DNA from: Saccharum officinarum
Taxonomy: Eukaryota > Streptophyta > Magnoliopsida > Poales > Poaceae
Assembly (NCBI GenBank): GCA_020631735.1
Contig: CM036201.1
Location: 79,398,502-79,462,501, forward strand
Direction of reading: 5' to 3'
Length of the DNA: 64,000 nt
The notes beneath the pieces were generated by a model. The model saw only the letters and a list, made by a program, of their open reading frames with translations, had not been told where the DNA came from and searched no databases. This document shows, piece by piece, positions 31,981 to 43,158 of this stretch. A program made the translations under genes and the position numbers. The stretch's first letter is position 1. Each line of letters begins with the position of its first letter.

Positions 31981-34427
31981 CTACACGGAGAAGATCTCTC
32001 GACGTTCTTGCTTGCGCTGGCGCATTGAGAGGCGCGTCGAGGGTCCTCCGTATGTCATGAAGCAGTCATGGATCCCGGGGAACCCCTTGTCCTTGTCGTC
32101 ACCCTTGGGATCTTCCTTCTTGTCGTCTTTCTTGACGCCTATGCTTTCAAAATATCTTCGGAGCATATGGCAGTTCTCGAGGTTGTGGTTTGTGGGCCCC
32201 TTTTGGTAGGGACACGGCACTTTGAGCATTTTGTCAAAGACGCCCCTGCCGGGGGGCCCTCGAGGTTTCTTGCGTTCAGTGGCAGCAACAAGCTCGTCGG
32301 CCGGGGCATCGAGCTTGCCCTGCTGGTTCTTCTTCTTCTTCCGGTTGTTCCTCTTGGAGCCCCTGCTGGGGCTTGCGGGATCGTCAACCTTGTGCTTCCC
32401 CTTGTCCTAATCTCCACCAAAGATGGCACCAACCGCCTCCTCGCCGGCGGTGAAGTTGGTGATGATGTCCATTAATCCATTGGTAGTGAGGGGGGTGTTA
32501 CGGCCCAGCTCTCGGACCAACTCTTTGCAGGTGGTGCCAGAGAGGAAGGCCATAATCACATCAGAGTCGGTGATGTTGGGGAGCTCGGTGCGTTGCCTGG
32601 AGAAACGCCGGATGTAATCTCGGAGGGATTCACCTGGCTTCTACTTGCAGCTTCGGAGATCCCACGAGTTGCCGGGGCGCATGTAGGTTCCCTTGAAGTT
32701 CCCCTCGAACACCCTCACAAGGTCATCCCAGTCATGGATTTGTCGAGGTGGGAGATCCTCGAGCCAGGCTCGGGCGGTGTAAAACAGGAATAGGGGAAGT
32801 TGCCGGATGATGACCTGGTCGTCGGTGGCCCCACCCAACTGACATGCCAAGCGGAAGTCAGCAAGCCAAAGTTCGGGTTTGGTCTCGCCATTGTACTTGG
32901 TAAGAGTTGTGGGGGGGCGAAACCAAGCCGGGAGTATTATTTCATGAATGGCCTTGCTAAAGACTCGGGGACCCGATGGTTCGGGTGAAGGGCTTCGATC
33001 TTCTGAGCTGTCGTAGCGCCCACCTCTATGCACGTGGTAGCCTCGAGCCACACTGTCACCGTGTTTGCGCGTCCGGCGCTCGACGATGTTGCCATGGGTA
33101 TCTCGAGGTTCACGGTCATCGGCGATGTGCTCAGGGACAGGGGCCGCCCTGTTCCGTTGGGCGTGCTCAGGATGAACTGAGGCCTCTCTCTCCTGTCGAG
33201 AGGGCTCGGCAGGCTGCTCCAAGGCAGGCCCGCAATGCCTCGAGGCAGAACTCTCGGCCTGCTGCATGGCAGCGGTCTCGAGGAGTCCTCGGATCTCATC
33301 TCGGGCTCGACGAGCGTCAGGGTTTGATGGCTCGGGCATGTTACGAAGGAGCATGGCGGCGGCGACCACGTTCTGGCTGGCTCGACCAAAAACCGGGGGG
33401 TCGACCGCCCGATCCTCGACGATGTGATGATTGATGTCACGAGCTCTTTCCCGAGCTCCTCGGCCATGTGCGCGTGCCACACGCTCTTGCTCGAGGGTTC
33501 GCTGTAGTAGACACAAGTTCTCTCGTTCCTCGTTGAGCCTATCCCACAACTTGCAGATTTGCTCGAGCTGCATTCCTTGATCTGCAAGGAATTGAGCCTC
33601 ATCTCGCTCGGCAGGGAGCTCAACATGAGGTGGCGTGTTCCTTCCTTCGACGGGTGCCTCATCCTCCGAATCCGACGCACTAAGTCCATTGATCTGGAAG
33701 CACTCGCGGGTCGGGTCATAGGTGTCATCGGCAGAGTCGGAGTCAGGAGTGCCAAAGTAGTAGTATGATGGGTGCATGTGAGGTCATCGCCAGCTATCTT
33801 TGGAGTCGTAACGTCGAGGAGCAATGGCACGGGGCTCTGTTTCTAGGGTCTCTGTAGAGTCTAGGTACTCAGAAGCCGGCGTGGATGCGACAAGGTCTAG
33901 AGTGGAGCGTAGATGGTGCCCGAGGAGTTCCTCGTAAGCGCTCATGCTGGTGCTCACAGAGGAAGCATATGCCCAGGTAACCGAGTCTAGCCTAAACGGA
34001 AATGCTGATAGAGGCGTCATTCCTCGTGCCGGTGTAGTCGAACCGGGTGGTGGTGGCGTCACGCCAGGCGATGGAGCGGTGGAACTCCCTGTCAGCATCT
34101 TTCCCTCAGCCAAGCTCATCCTACACAGATCCTCAGTGAGGAAATCTGTGTTGGCGTCTGGCTGAGAGGCACCGAATCAGGGAATCCCACCGTCCTCCGC
34201 AAGGCGATGACGGTGGTTGCGCCGGGCTCGTCATCGTCTGGCGGCTCGTGCCTGACAAGAGCGACGGTACCAGTGCAGGGCTCCCCAGGCTAGGAGAGCT
34301 CGTGGTCCTCATTAGTCGGGTGCCTGGGCGGGAGGACCATGTCGTAGCCATGACCAAGCGACATGAACTCCAAATTCCCAAACCAGATCACCGTAGCCAA
34401 CGGGAGCAGGCGTTTGGGGTCAGCCAT
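31981..34427 (-). pseudogene. G1 gag, multiply interrupted
   Basis: The start ATG is at 34425-34427 (MADPKRLLPLATVIWFGNLEFMSLG), 60 bp from the LTR, with a stop after HELS (about 34293). Frames continue at 33784-34119 and 32641-33777, the latter with an Arg/Glu-rich N-terminal part and the retrotransposon gag domain (WFRPPTTLTKYNGETKPELWL, FLFYTARAWLEDLP). Stops follow at 32641 and about 32407. The zinc-finger-like CPYQKGPTNHNLENC is at about 32180-32230. At least five stops or frameshifts. Confidence 0.85.
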
Positions 34428-34468
34428 CTAGAAAAATAGCGGGAAAACGATGTTGGCATGCAGCGTCC

Positions 34469-34486
34469 CCTACCTGGTGCGCCAAC
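34469..34486 (-). other. G1 primer binding site
   Basis: Immediately inside the 5' LTR the minus strand reads GTTGGCGCACCAGGTAGG. The TGGCGC start fits a tRNA 3' CCA end; I do not assign the tRNA. Confidence 0.7.
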
Positions 34487-35625
34487 TATCGGCGTTTGGT
34501 CCTGTGAGGGTCCTAAGCCAACGAGTGAGTGCTGCGTGTCCCTAATCTAGATGGTGATGCAAGGAGAACACACGGGGGTTTATCCTGGTTCGGGCAAAAG
34601 AAAGCCCTACGTCTAGCAGGAAAGGGAGAGTATTGTATTTCCTTGCACCGAGGTGCTTGCGTAGGGGTTACAAGCTGTGAGAGAGGGAACCGAGCCCAAG
34701 TCTCAAAGGAAATGAGAGAGTACAAGGGTGGTTGCTTGAGATGTTGATCTGCGGGTTGTGTGCCTTTACTTGCCGGTACTTGGCTTCTGGCTTGATGCCT
34801 TTTTTCGTGTCTTGCCCCTTGTAGAGCCCTGGCCTACCCTTTTATAGGGTAAGAGGAGGCTAGGACGCCGGGGGTGCCTTGAGGTGAAGTTTTGTCGATC
34901 CCTGTAGAGGTGGCTATAGCGACGTGCCCTAGGAATGGCCAGCCATCCCTGGACACCATGGTGATGTCGGGGAGGAGATGGTGAAAAGACCCTGAGCCCT
35001 GTGCCATGTCAGCCCTTTCTCCCTGCTGACCGATGGTGGGTCGAGGCCAGGTCGAGGACGGGTCGAGGACGGGTGGATAAGGCCGAATCCCCGAGATCAT
35101 GGGGTACGGACCTTGTCGTATCCTCCCTCGAGGGTGATTGGTGGCAAGACAGTGCGTGGTATAGTGTGTACAGTGACAGGTTTTCACCTCCCATCCCGGG
35201 ATGGGTGGTCAAAAGTGAGAACTGACACTGGCATTGCTCCCATGTCGGTCACAGCTATAGCCATGATGGTAGGAGGTAGCAGGTGGTCACATTAAATGCT
35301 CTGACTTTTGCCTCAGAGTAGGTGGGTAAGATAGTTCGAGCGATTCGACCCGGGGTCGTGCGAGCCGGAGTTTGCTGATAGTCGAGGCGCTTTATCGGAC
35401 GGACCTCGTACGAGTCATGACGCGGTCGAGGCGTCCCATTGAGGGGGCCTCATACGAGTCAGAGTCGGAGGTCGGTCGAGGTGTCCCGTCGAGCCGGCCT
35501 CGTGCGAGTCGAAACATAGTCGAGGTGCATCGTCTGCTGTTTTTTGGCTTTGCTGTGTTTGCGCATTAGTGTTTTGTTTGTCTTAATCGTTGATTGTGGG
35601 TACCCCCATAGTGTTGGTACCAACA
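34487..35625 (-). repeat. G1 5' LTR (1139 bp)
   Basis: Partner of 23083-24204, with the same terminal TATCGGCG and CAACA/GACA ends. It holds a unique block at about 35072-35125 where the 3' LTR has a different sequence. TATA box about 34839-34846 (minus). Confidence 0.9.
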
Positions 35626-35630
35626 CCCCC

Positions 35631-35908
35631 CTTTATAGTACGGCTAAAGGAAAAAGGCGAAAAACCTAACGACTATTCCAAATGTAACTCAACACCTTGA
35701 CATCCAGAACTAACCGTCCTTAATCTTGTCGTTGATCCTTTGAAAACCGAAATGATTTCCATCATGGGACATGAATACCATAGTGCCCAAAGCAGTTATC
35801 AACCCTATGACCTAACTTACCAAAGTTTCTACAAAACACACGTTAGTCATGGTAATAATGTATTCTCATCAATTGCCGAAACCAACTCTCGGGGCCTAGA
35901 TGCTTTCA
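35631..35908 (-). repeat. C2 5' LTR, second part
   Basis: Continues the LTR broken at 23082 and ends GATGCTTTCA, matching the CTTTCA ends of C1 and of the solo LTR. Next to it the plus strand enters the coiled-coil antisense ORF of G2. Confidence 0.82.
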
Positions 35909-36601
35909 TAAGACTCTCCAAACAGTTTATTCTCCTTTGCCATCGACGTTTCTGACAATGACGGAGAGGAGGCAAGCTCTTCTCTTGCACTGGGGACAAT
36001 ATCGGCAGAAGTCAAGTCCAAGCTAGAGGCTCTTCTGAACTTGCTGCAGCAAGACACCGCCTAGTTGGTAGATGATTCAGACCCTGCAAAAGCAATTTTC
36101 AAAACAATCCGTGGCCAGGTCCCTGCTGACATTGAAGAGGCACTCTTCCCAGCAGCCCACTTAGAAAGCCGACAACTCCAATATCAGAGGGCTGCTCAAC
36201 GCATTGCCGATAGAGCCACTCAGGCTCAGCTCAAAGAAGAGATGCTATAATTGAAACAGACCGCCGATGAGAAGCACAAGAACATCGGCAATTTGCAGAC
36301 TTCGGGTGCCGAACTTAAGCAGAAAATCTCAAACTTATCGGCAAAGAGAATGGCTCTACTGGCTGAACTGAAAGAAGTCGAAGCAGCTCTAACTCATGCC
36401 AGGCAGGAAGAAAGCTAGTTACCCGACGCTATCAAGGCTCTCCAGCAAGAAAGGGATATCCAAGCTCGCAAAGTGCTGGCAGTGAAGAAAAAGCTTAGGC
36501 CAGTGGAGGGTGCCGCCGATGATGATATCAAAGAGATAGAGGAAGCCGATCAGATTCGCCTGCGTGCGATATCGACCATCCAATCTTTACTAAATTTGTA
36601 A
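35909..36601 (+). pseudogene. G2 antisense ORF, C-terminal coiled-coil remnant
   Basis: Plus-strand frame from about 35912 to the TAA at 36599-36601, with three in-frame stops (36062-36064, 36248-36250, 36416-36418). The reading continues across them: acidic Ser/Glu-rich start, then RQLQYQRAAQRIADRATQ, LKQKISNLSAKRMALLAEL and IQSLLNL, a helical heptad-like coiled coil. It is antisense to G2 and placed, like the antisense ORF of G1, between integrase and the (unseen) 3' LTR. The N-terminal part was removed by the C2 insertion. The function of this ORF type is unknown. Confidence 0.7.
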
Positions 36602-36687
36602 ATCCTGTTTATTGCATCGGTACTTTAGGAAACACTGATACTCTTGTCTGATTTTGGTTGATAGGACTGTTATCGGCACTTATATTT

Positions 36688-37092
36688 TTATGCATCCATC
36701 CAGATACTAGGGTAATATTTCTTTAAATATTTTCTGTTTAATGCTCTGGGAAACACAACACCTTCGAGGGTTTCTAGAATATATGTGTTGCCAGGAACAG
36801 ATTGATTTATTCGATAAGGACCCTCCCAATTAGGAGACCACTTGCCAAACTTTGAACTTTTAGTCCCAATTGGTAAAATCAATTTCCAAACAAGATCTCC
36901 ATCGGCAAACTGCTTTACCTTCACCTTCTTGTCATACCATCTGGCTACCCTTTTCTTATTTTCTTCGATGCTAACTAAAGCCCTCAACCAATGACCTGCC
37001 ATGTCTTCTAACTTGTCTTTCATAAGAATATCATAGTCATCGGCTGTCAGTTGATCTTGAGAAAATATCCGCCTAGAGCCAGTTTAAATTTC
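36688..37092 (-). pseudogene. G2 integrase, C-terminal part
   Basis: Continues the integrase split by the solo LTR. After the target site the frame reads WEI, a TAA, then TGSRRIFSQDQLTADDYDIL and the C-terminal domain with RVARWYDKKVKVKQFADGDLVWK and WEGPYRINQ. The GDLVWK and WEGPY motifs are typical of gypsy integrase C-termini. The end is at 36688. Confidence 0.83.
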
Positions 37093-37097
37093 CCAAG
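37093..37097. repeat. Target site duplication CCAAG, left
   Basis: Repeated at 39025-39029 on the other side of the solo LTR; the integrase frame is restored if one copy plus the LTR is removed. Confidence 0.85.
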
Positions 37098-39024
37098 TGT
37101 AAGGTCCAAATAGGCTAGAGGGGGGGTGAATAGCCTAATTAAAACTTCTACAAGAATTACTTAACCACGAGTTAGTACGAAAGGTGGCGAAGCAAAAGCA
37201 CTAGCTCTAACTAATTAAGCAAGCCACCTACACAAGTCTAGTACAAGGCTATTCACTAAACACAACAACAACTACAATCTAGAAACAAGAAGTAATACGA
37301 GAGAAGAGCTTTGATTGATTATACCGCCGTGTAGAGATGAGATGTACCAATCAATCAATCACACAAGAGAAATCCTCGGGAAGAGAATGACACAAGAATT
37401 TATCCCGAGGTTCACTTGCTTCCCGGCAAGCTACTCCCCGTTGTGGCGATACACCCACTTGTCGGTTCGCGAGCTAATCGACTATCAAGAGTCAAGCCCT
37501 CGGCGGGCGCCGCACAACCGCACACAAGATGGGGATCCTCCAAGCCACGAGCTCCACTAGAGTATCCAATTCACGAACTCCCGCGGGGAAGGATCAAGAA
37601 CCCCTTACAACACTTGGTGAAGGCTCCAACAATCTCCAATTGTGAGCTCAATCACCTCCGCTGCTCCAAGCCGTCTACCGTGTCGGGAAACACGGAAGAG
37701 TAACAAGAAATCCGCAGCAACTCGAAGATCAAGTGCCTCTAGAATGCAACTCTCAAGCAATGCACTTGAATCTCACTTAATCTCACTCAAGATATGCAAC
37801 TAATCAAAGAGATGAGTGGAGGGGTTGTTCTCTAGCTCAAAGTATGTCTCTATATCTCAAAATGTGCAAGAGTTGCCCTCAAACCCCGGCCAACCTCTAT
37901 TTATAACGAAGGGGTACACAGCTAGCCGTTACAGACGACACAGCGAAAAACGCGCTGACCGGACGCTCCGGTCAGGGTGACCGGACGCGTCCGGTCACTA
38001 CACGACAAACGTGAACAGTGCGCGTCAGAACTAGCCGTTGCCCTGACCGGACGCGCTCAACCGAGTGACCGGACGTGACAGTGCCAGCGTCCGGTCGCGT
38101 TCCAGTAAGCTCCAGCTGCGACCGGACGCGTCCGATCGCACGTGACCGGACACGTTTCTGGACGCGTGACCGGACGCTCCGGTCCCGTGAAGGACCGGAC
38201 GCGCCGGTCGCGCGCTTCTCTCTTACGCCCAGTTGAACTGACCGGACGCGCTGGTCAGGCTAGACCCGCGTCCGGTCACAAACCCTAGCGCTCGCGCCGC
38301 GTTGAACTGACCGGACGCGTCCGGTGAAACCATGACCGCGTCCGGTGCAGCGTCCGGTGCAGCGACCGATCAACGCAGTGACCTCCTTTCGCCTCCGTTT
38401 CTTTTCCGACTTCCGGCGCAGTAGAAAATAGGCGTTTCACTTCTCCAAAAAGCGCCGAATCCCGCCTCGCAAGCTCGGCGGGAGGGAGAGAGGAACCCAA
38501 ACCCCTCTCTACCGCTTAAACTCCACCGCCTTCGCAACTGTGCTAACACCACCAAGTGTACACCTCCATGTGCATGTGTGTTAGCATTTCACAATCATTT
38601 TCCAAGGCGTTATGTTAGCTCTTTACTAGATCCTAATGCATATGCTCAAGACGTTGATCTAGTGGCACTTGATTTTCGAGCTAACCGTGATTGCCCCTCT
38701 TGATAGTCGGCTATGTATCCTAAATCCGGTCAATCACTTCTCTACTCATCTTAGACCGGCAAAAGGAAAACCCTATGATTATACCTTTGCCTTGCGCTCT
38801 TAGATCTTTCTCTTCCACTTGATCATCATGTCCTTCCTTTTATGTGCATCTCCACCATAAACATCATTTCATATTCATGCACTATCTCTTTGTGATCTTG
38901 TGGCCACCACTCCTTGCCACATACACCTTCATCACATGTGTTGCTTATGCCTAACTCAAAACACTTAACACATGGCATTAGCAACTTGGTGTCATTAATT
39001 ACCAAAACCAAACTTGGGCTTTCA
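37098..39024 (-). repeat. Solo LTR of a third Sirevirus-like copia element (1,927 bp)
   Basis: Starts TGTAAGGTCCAAATAGG and ends GGGCTTTCA, with a perfect 5-bp duplication CCAAG on both sides. It shares the G-run U5 end (about 37120-37135) with C1 and C2, a TATA box at 37898-37905 (minus), and a palindrome array of GACCGGACGCG type (about 37955-38360). No internal sequence remains, so it formed by LTR-LTR recombination. Confidence 0.9.
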
Positions 39025-39828
39025 CCAAGGCAATACTGCATCGTGTCCGTATACTAACTGATAAGGTGTTACTTTCATTGCACCATGACATGCTATCCGA
39101 TATGACCACAGGGCCTCATTCAATATTGTATGCCACCGCTTAGGATTTTCTTTAATTTTGCGCTTAATGAGTTTGATAATTCCTTTGTTAGAAGCCTCAG
39201 CCTGACCATTAGCTTGAGCATAATAGGGAGAAGAATTCAAAACTTTAATCCCCATACCAACAACAAACTCATCAAATTCTCCTGATGTAAACATAGTACC
39301 CTAATCGGTAGTGATAGTTTGAGAAATACCAAATCGGTAAACAATATGCTCTTTCACAAAATCGATCATACTAGCCGATGTCACCTTTTTCAAAGGAATT
39401 GCTTCAACCCATTTTGTGAAATAATCGGTAGCAACAAGAATAAATTTATGTCCTTTGCTCGATGGTGGATAAATCTGACCGATGAGATCGATAGCCCATC
39501 CCCAGAACGGCCAAGGTTTAATTATAGAATTCATAGCCGATGCAGGCGCTCTTTAAATATTACCAAACTTCTGACACCCCTAACATCCTTTAAAATATTT
39601 AAAGCAATCTTCAAGAATAGTCGACCAATAGTATTCATTTCTTCTTATCATCCACTTCATCTTGAAAGCCGATTGATGTGCCCCACACACTCCTTCATGA
39701 ATTTCACCCATCAAGCTTTTCGATTCATCACCACTAATACATCTGAGTAAAACTCCATCTATAGTCCAATAATATAATTCATCCTCGAGGAGCACATACT
39801 TAGTGGCATGAAATCTTATGTCTTTCAA
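39025..39828 (-). pseudogene. G2 integrase, zinc finger and catalytic core
   Basis: From the right: zinc-binding region with GEIHEGVCGAHQSAFKM (39580-39828), a stop near 39556, the core WGWAIDLIGQI and ITTD (39301-39534), a TAG where D-Q-G-T is expected (Gln to stop), then GTMFTSGEF, NGQAEASNKGI (the catalytic Glu) and YQLVYGHDAVLP at the solo-LTR edge. All three acidic residues of the D,D,E triad are present but no frame spans them. Confidence 0.85.
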
Positions 39829-39871
39829 CCTTCTTAGATGGATCCCTTAAGTAATCGACAATCTCCTTTCT

Positions 39872-41659
39872 CTAGTCATCGGTATCAACTGCCGATGTTA
39901 GCACCTCCTGGATAGGCTGATACCCTGAAGCATGCTGAGCTAGCCGATTAGCTTCTTCATTATGCAATCGAGAAATATGTTCAAGACGAAAATCTTTAAA
40001 CTCTTTCAATAATTGCAAACATCTCTCATGATATGAGATCAAAACTTCACTTCGGCATTCATAAATCCCAGCTAATTGCTTTATAACCAGCATAGAATCA
40101 CCAAAGATTTCAACAGCATCGGCACGTATCTCCCTAAGTAATTATAACCCTTTTATCAAAGCTTGATACTCAGCTTGATTGTTTGTCGATGTAGCAACAA
40201 TCGGCAATGAAAACTCATACTACCTTCCTTGAGGTGAAATCAACACAATGCCGATACCTGCTCCTTCACCACACGTAGACCCATAGAAGAAAAGTGTCCA
40301 AGGAGCAACTTCTAGAGAGTCCACTGTACTACAATGTTGAGTGACAAAATCAGCCATAACCTGCCCTTTAACTGCCTTAGCCGATTCGTAACATAGGTCA
40401 AATTCTGACAATGCTAAAATCCACTTGCCGATTCTACCACTTAATATCGGCATCGACAGCATATATTTGACCACGTCATCTTTGCATATGACAGTACATT
40501 CGGCCGATAGCAAATAATGCCTCAATTTAACACAAGAAAAGTATAGACACAGACATAATTTTTCGATGGCCGAATATCTTGTCTCAGCATCCACCAATCT
40601 TCTGCTCAAATAATAAATAACACGTTCTTTCCCTTCAAATTCTTAAATAAGAGCTGAGCCGATAACAGTATCATCAGTTGACAAATACAACCTAAAGGGT
40701 TTCCCGTGTTGGGGTGGAACTAGCACTAGAGGGTTTGTTAAGTACTTCTTAATTTTATCTAGGGCCAACTGCTGCTCAGCTCCCCATACAAATTCCTGAT
40801 CGCCCTTCAATTTAAGCAACAGACTGAAAGCCTTGATCTTACCCGATAGATTAGATATGAACCTTCTAATGAAATTAATCTTGCCGATCAAAGATTGCAA
40901 TTCAGTTTTATCGACAGGAGCAACCACCTTGTTAATTACATCAATAGACTTCCTACTGATTTCAATACCTCTCTGATGCACCATAAAACCCAAGAATTGA
41001 CCTGCCGATACACCAAACGCACATTTATTAGGATTCATCTTCAATCCATGCTTCCTCGTGCACTCTAGTATCTTTCGTAGATTGGCTAGATGTTTTGTGA
41101 TATCCCCAGACTTAACCACTACATCATCAATGTAGATTTCCACTAATGTGCCGATGTACTCATGAAAAATAAAATTCATAGCTCTCTGATAACTAGCACC
41201 GGCATTTTTCAAACCGAAGGTCATGACTATCCACTCAAACAACCCCACATGACCTGAACATCTGAAAGCAGTCTTGGGAATATCTTCTTCAGCCATGAAT
41301 ATTTGATTATAACCTGCATTACCATCCATGAAGCTGATAATCTGATGTCCGGCTATAGCATCAATTAACAAATCAGCAATAGGCATTGGATAACCATCCA
41401 TCGGTGTGGCTTTGTTGAGGTTCCTGAAATCAATACAAACACGAAGTTTCCTATTTTTCTTATAAACAGGAACCACATTAGAAATCCACTCCGCATATCG
41501 ACATTGCCGAATAAACTTTGCCTTAATTAATTTAGTTATTTCGGCCTTAATGTCAGGAAGTATATTAGGGTTGCATCGGCGCGCTGGCTGCTGATATGGC
41601 CAAAATCCAGATTTGATAGGTAACCGATGTTCAACTATCGATCGGTCTAATCTAGGCAT
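39872..41659 (-). pseudogene. G2 reverse transcriptase and dual RNase H
   Basis: The RT frame is 40643-41659: VPVYKKNRKLRVCIDFRNLN, DGNAGYNQI and the active site YIDDVVVKS, ending in a TAA where relatives have Gln (ALI-stop-EFEGKERVIYYLSRRL). The gypsy-type RNase H follows (40220-40609). The second, plant-type RNase H starts WTLFFYGST, where the catalytic Asp of DGS is replaced by Tyr; its C-terminal part is 39872-40093 (LEHISRLHNEEANRLAQHASGY). Stops lie between the pieces. Dual RNase H fits the Tat lineage. Confidence 0.87.
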
Positions 41660-41955
41660 TTCAGTATAATCTCAAGTAAAACAATCTTTATATTCTTTTA
41701 ACAAATTGGTTATTTGCTGCTTACACTTGGAATCTAACTTAGCGCTAATAAAAGTAGGTCTTGGCCTATTACCATCACCAATATCTACCTCTACTAAATC
41801 ATCAACCGATGTGAACCCCTGACCTAACTTTCCATTATCGACAAACCTATCCAGTAAAACTCCTCTTCAGAACCGACTGCTTGGATCGGTGGAATTTCAT
41901 AATCAGCAACTCTGAGGAACTCTTTCTCCCAAACTTCTCCTGATATGCATTTGGT

Positions 41956-43158
41956 TCACTCATAAGTTTCTGATTCTATCGATGCGATGATATAAGAAGA
42001 ATCACCAGGGACAACCTCAATCTTATCCCCAACCCACTGTGTGAGGCATTGATGCATTGTGGAAGAAACACAACAATTGGCATGAATCCAGTCCCTTCCT
42101 AGAAGCAGATTGTATGCACCTTTACCATTGATAACAAAGAACGTCGTCGGCAAGGTTTTGCTGCCGATGGTCAATTCAACGCATACTGCCCCTTTAGCTG
42201 GTGACACATTGCCTTCGAAATCTTTCAGCATCATATCAGTTTTGGTCAAGTCTTGATCTCCTTTACCAAGTTTCCGATACATCACATAGGGCATAATATT
42301 AATCGCAGCTCCTCCATCGATAAGTATCTTAGATACAGGCTGCCCATCAACTCTGCCTTTCACAAACAAAGCTTTGAGATGTTGTCTCTCGTCATCGGTA
42401 GGTTTCTCAAAAATAGCCATCGTTGGATCTAGTGCCAGCTGAGCTACTTGATCGGAGAGAACAACTTCTTCCTCATCATCAGAGAGTGCTAGAAACTCCA
42501 TCGGCAACATAAATACCATATTAACATCTGTCGATGGGCCCTTATCTTTGTGTTTCACCTGCCACTGCCGATGTTTGGACCTCTCATTGGAAGAGCTTTC
42601 CTCTCGGTATAGGTCCTCCTGACGCTCACGCTGCATCCTCCTTTTCTGTGTCTTTGTTAGACCCTTAGGGCACCATCGAGGAAGCTTAGTTTTCGAAACC
42701 GACTGATAACAGATCATAATTGATTCTACACGACGTATATTAGGGTCCCTGTAGAATATTTTTTCATCGGGGACTCTTGTGTTTGCCATCTCCTCAAGCT
42801 CCTCTTGATTCCTTGGAAAATATCCAGCGCACTTACCAAGCCTTTCATGTACACTAAGTCTGCCCCCCAGCCGTTCATGCACTAATGATCTGCCTCTGAT
42901 TGTCTCATTGATAGATAAACCCTGATTACCAGGCTGAAACCTCCTTTCTGGCCGATTGGCCCCATAGTAACCATTGCACTCAGGGCAATTTTTAACAGTT
43001 GGCAATTTAATGTCTTCTTTCCAGCAATGGATGAAAAACAGGCACTTCCAATGATCTTTATGCCGATACCACTCTTTCCGACGTCTCTCTTCTTGCTGTT
43101 GTTGATATCGGTCTCTACGCTGACGCCAACCCTCCTGCTGCCTTCGATGGGTAATCAC
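41956..43158 (-). pseudogene. G2 gag C-terminal region and aspartic protease
   Basis: 400-codon frame: a Gln/Arg-rich segment, a Cys-rich segment (CLFFIHCWKEDIK...NCPECNGYYG), short tandem repeats of the type SLVHERLGGRLSVHERLG, then the protease with ILIDGGAAINIMPY as active site and LLLGRDWIHAN as second block. This frame is the longest intact one in the element. Confidence 0.84.

Larger units (their letters stand above)
23083..35625 (-). mobile_element. Complete Tat-lineage Ty3/gypsy element G1 (12,543 bp)
   Basis: Both LTRs, a 5-bp target duplication CCCCC (23078-23082 and 35626-35630), a PBS next to the right LTR, then gag, PR, RT, two RNase H domains and IN on the minus strand. A plus-strand intron-containing antisense ORF lies between IN and the 3' LTR. 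PR-RT-RH-IN order is gypsy. The second (plant-type) RNase H and the antisense ORF of Transposase_28 type are features of Grande/RIRE2-like Tat elements. The coding region is broken many times. LTR divergence is clearly larger than in C1, so it is the older insertion of the two. Confidence 0.9.
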
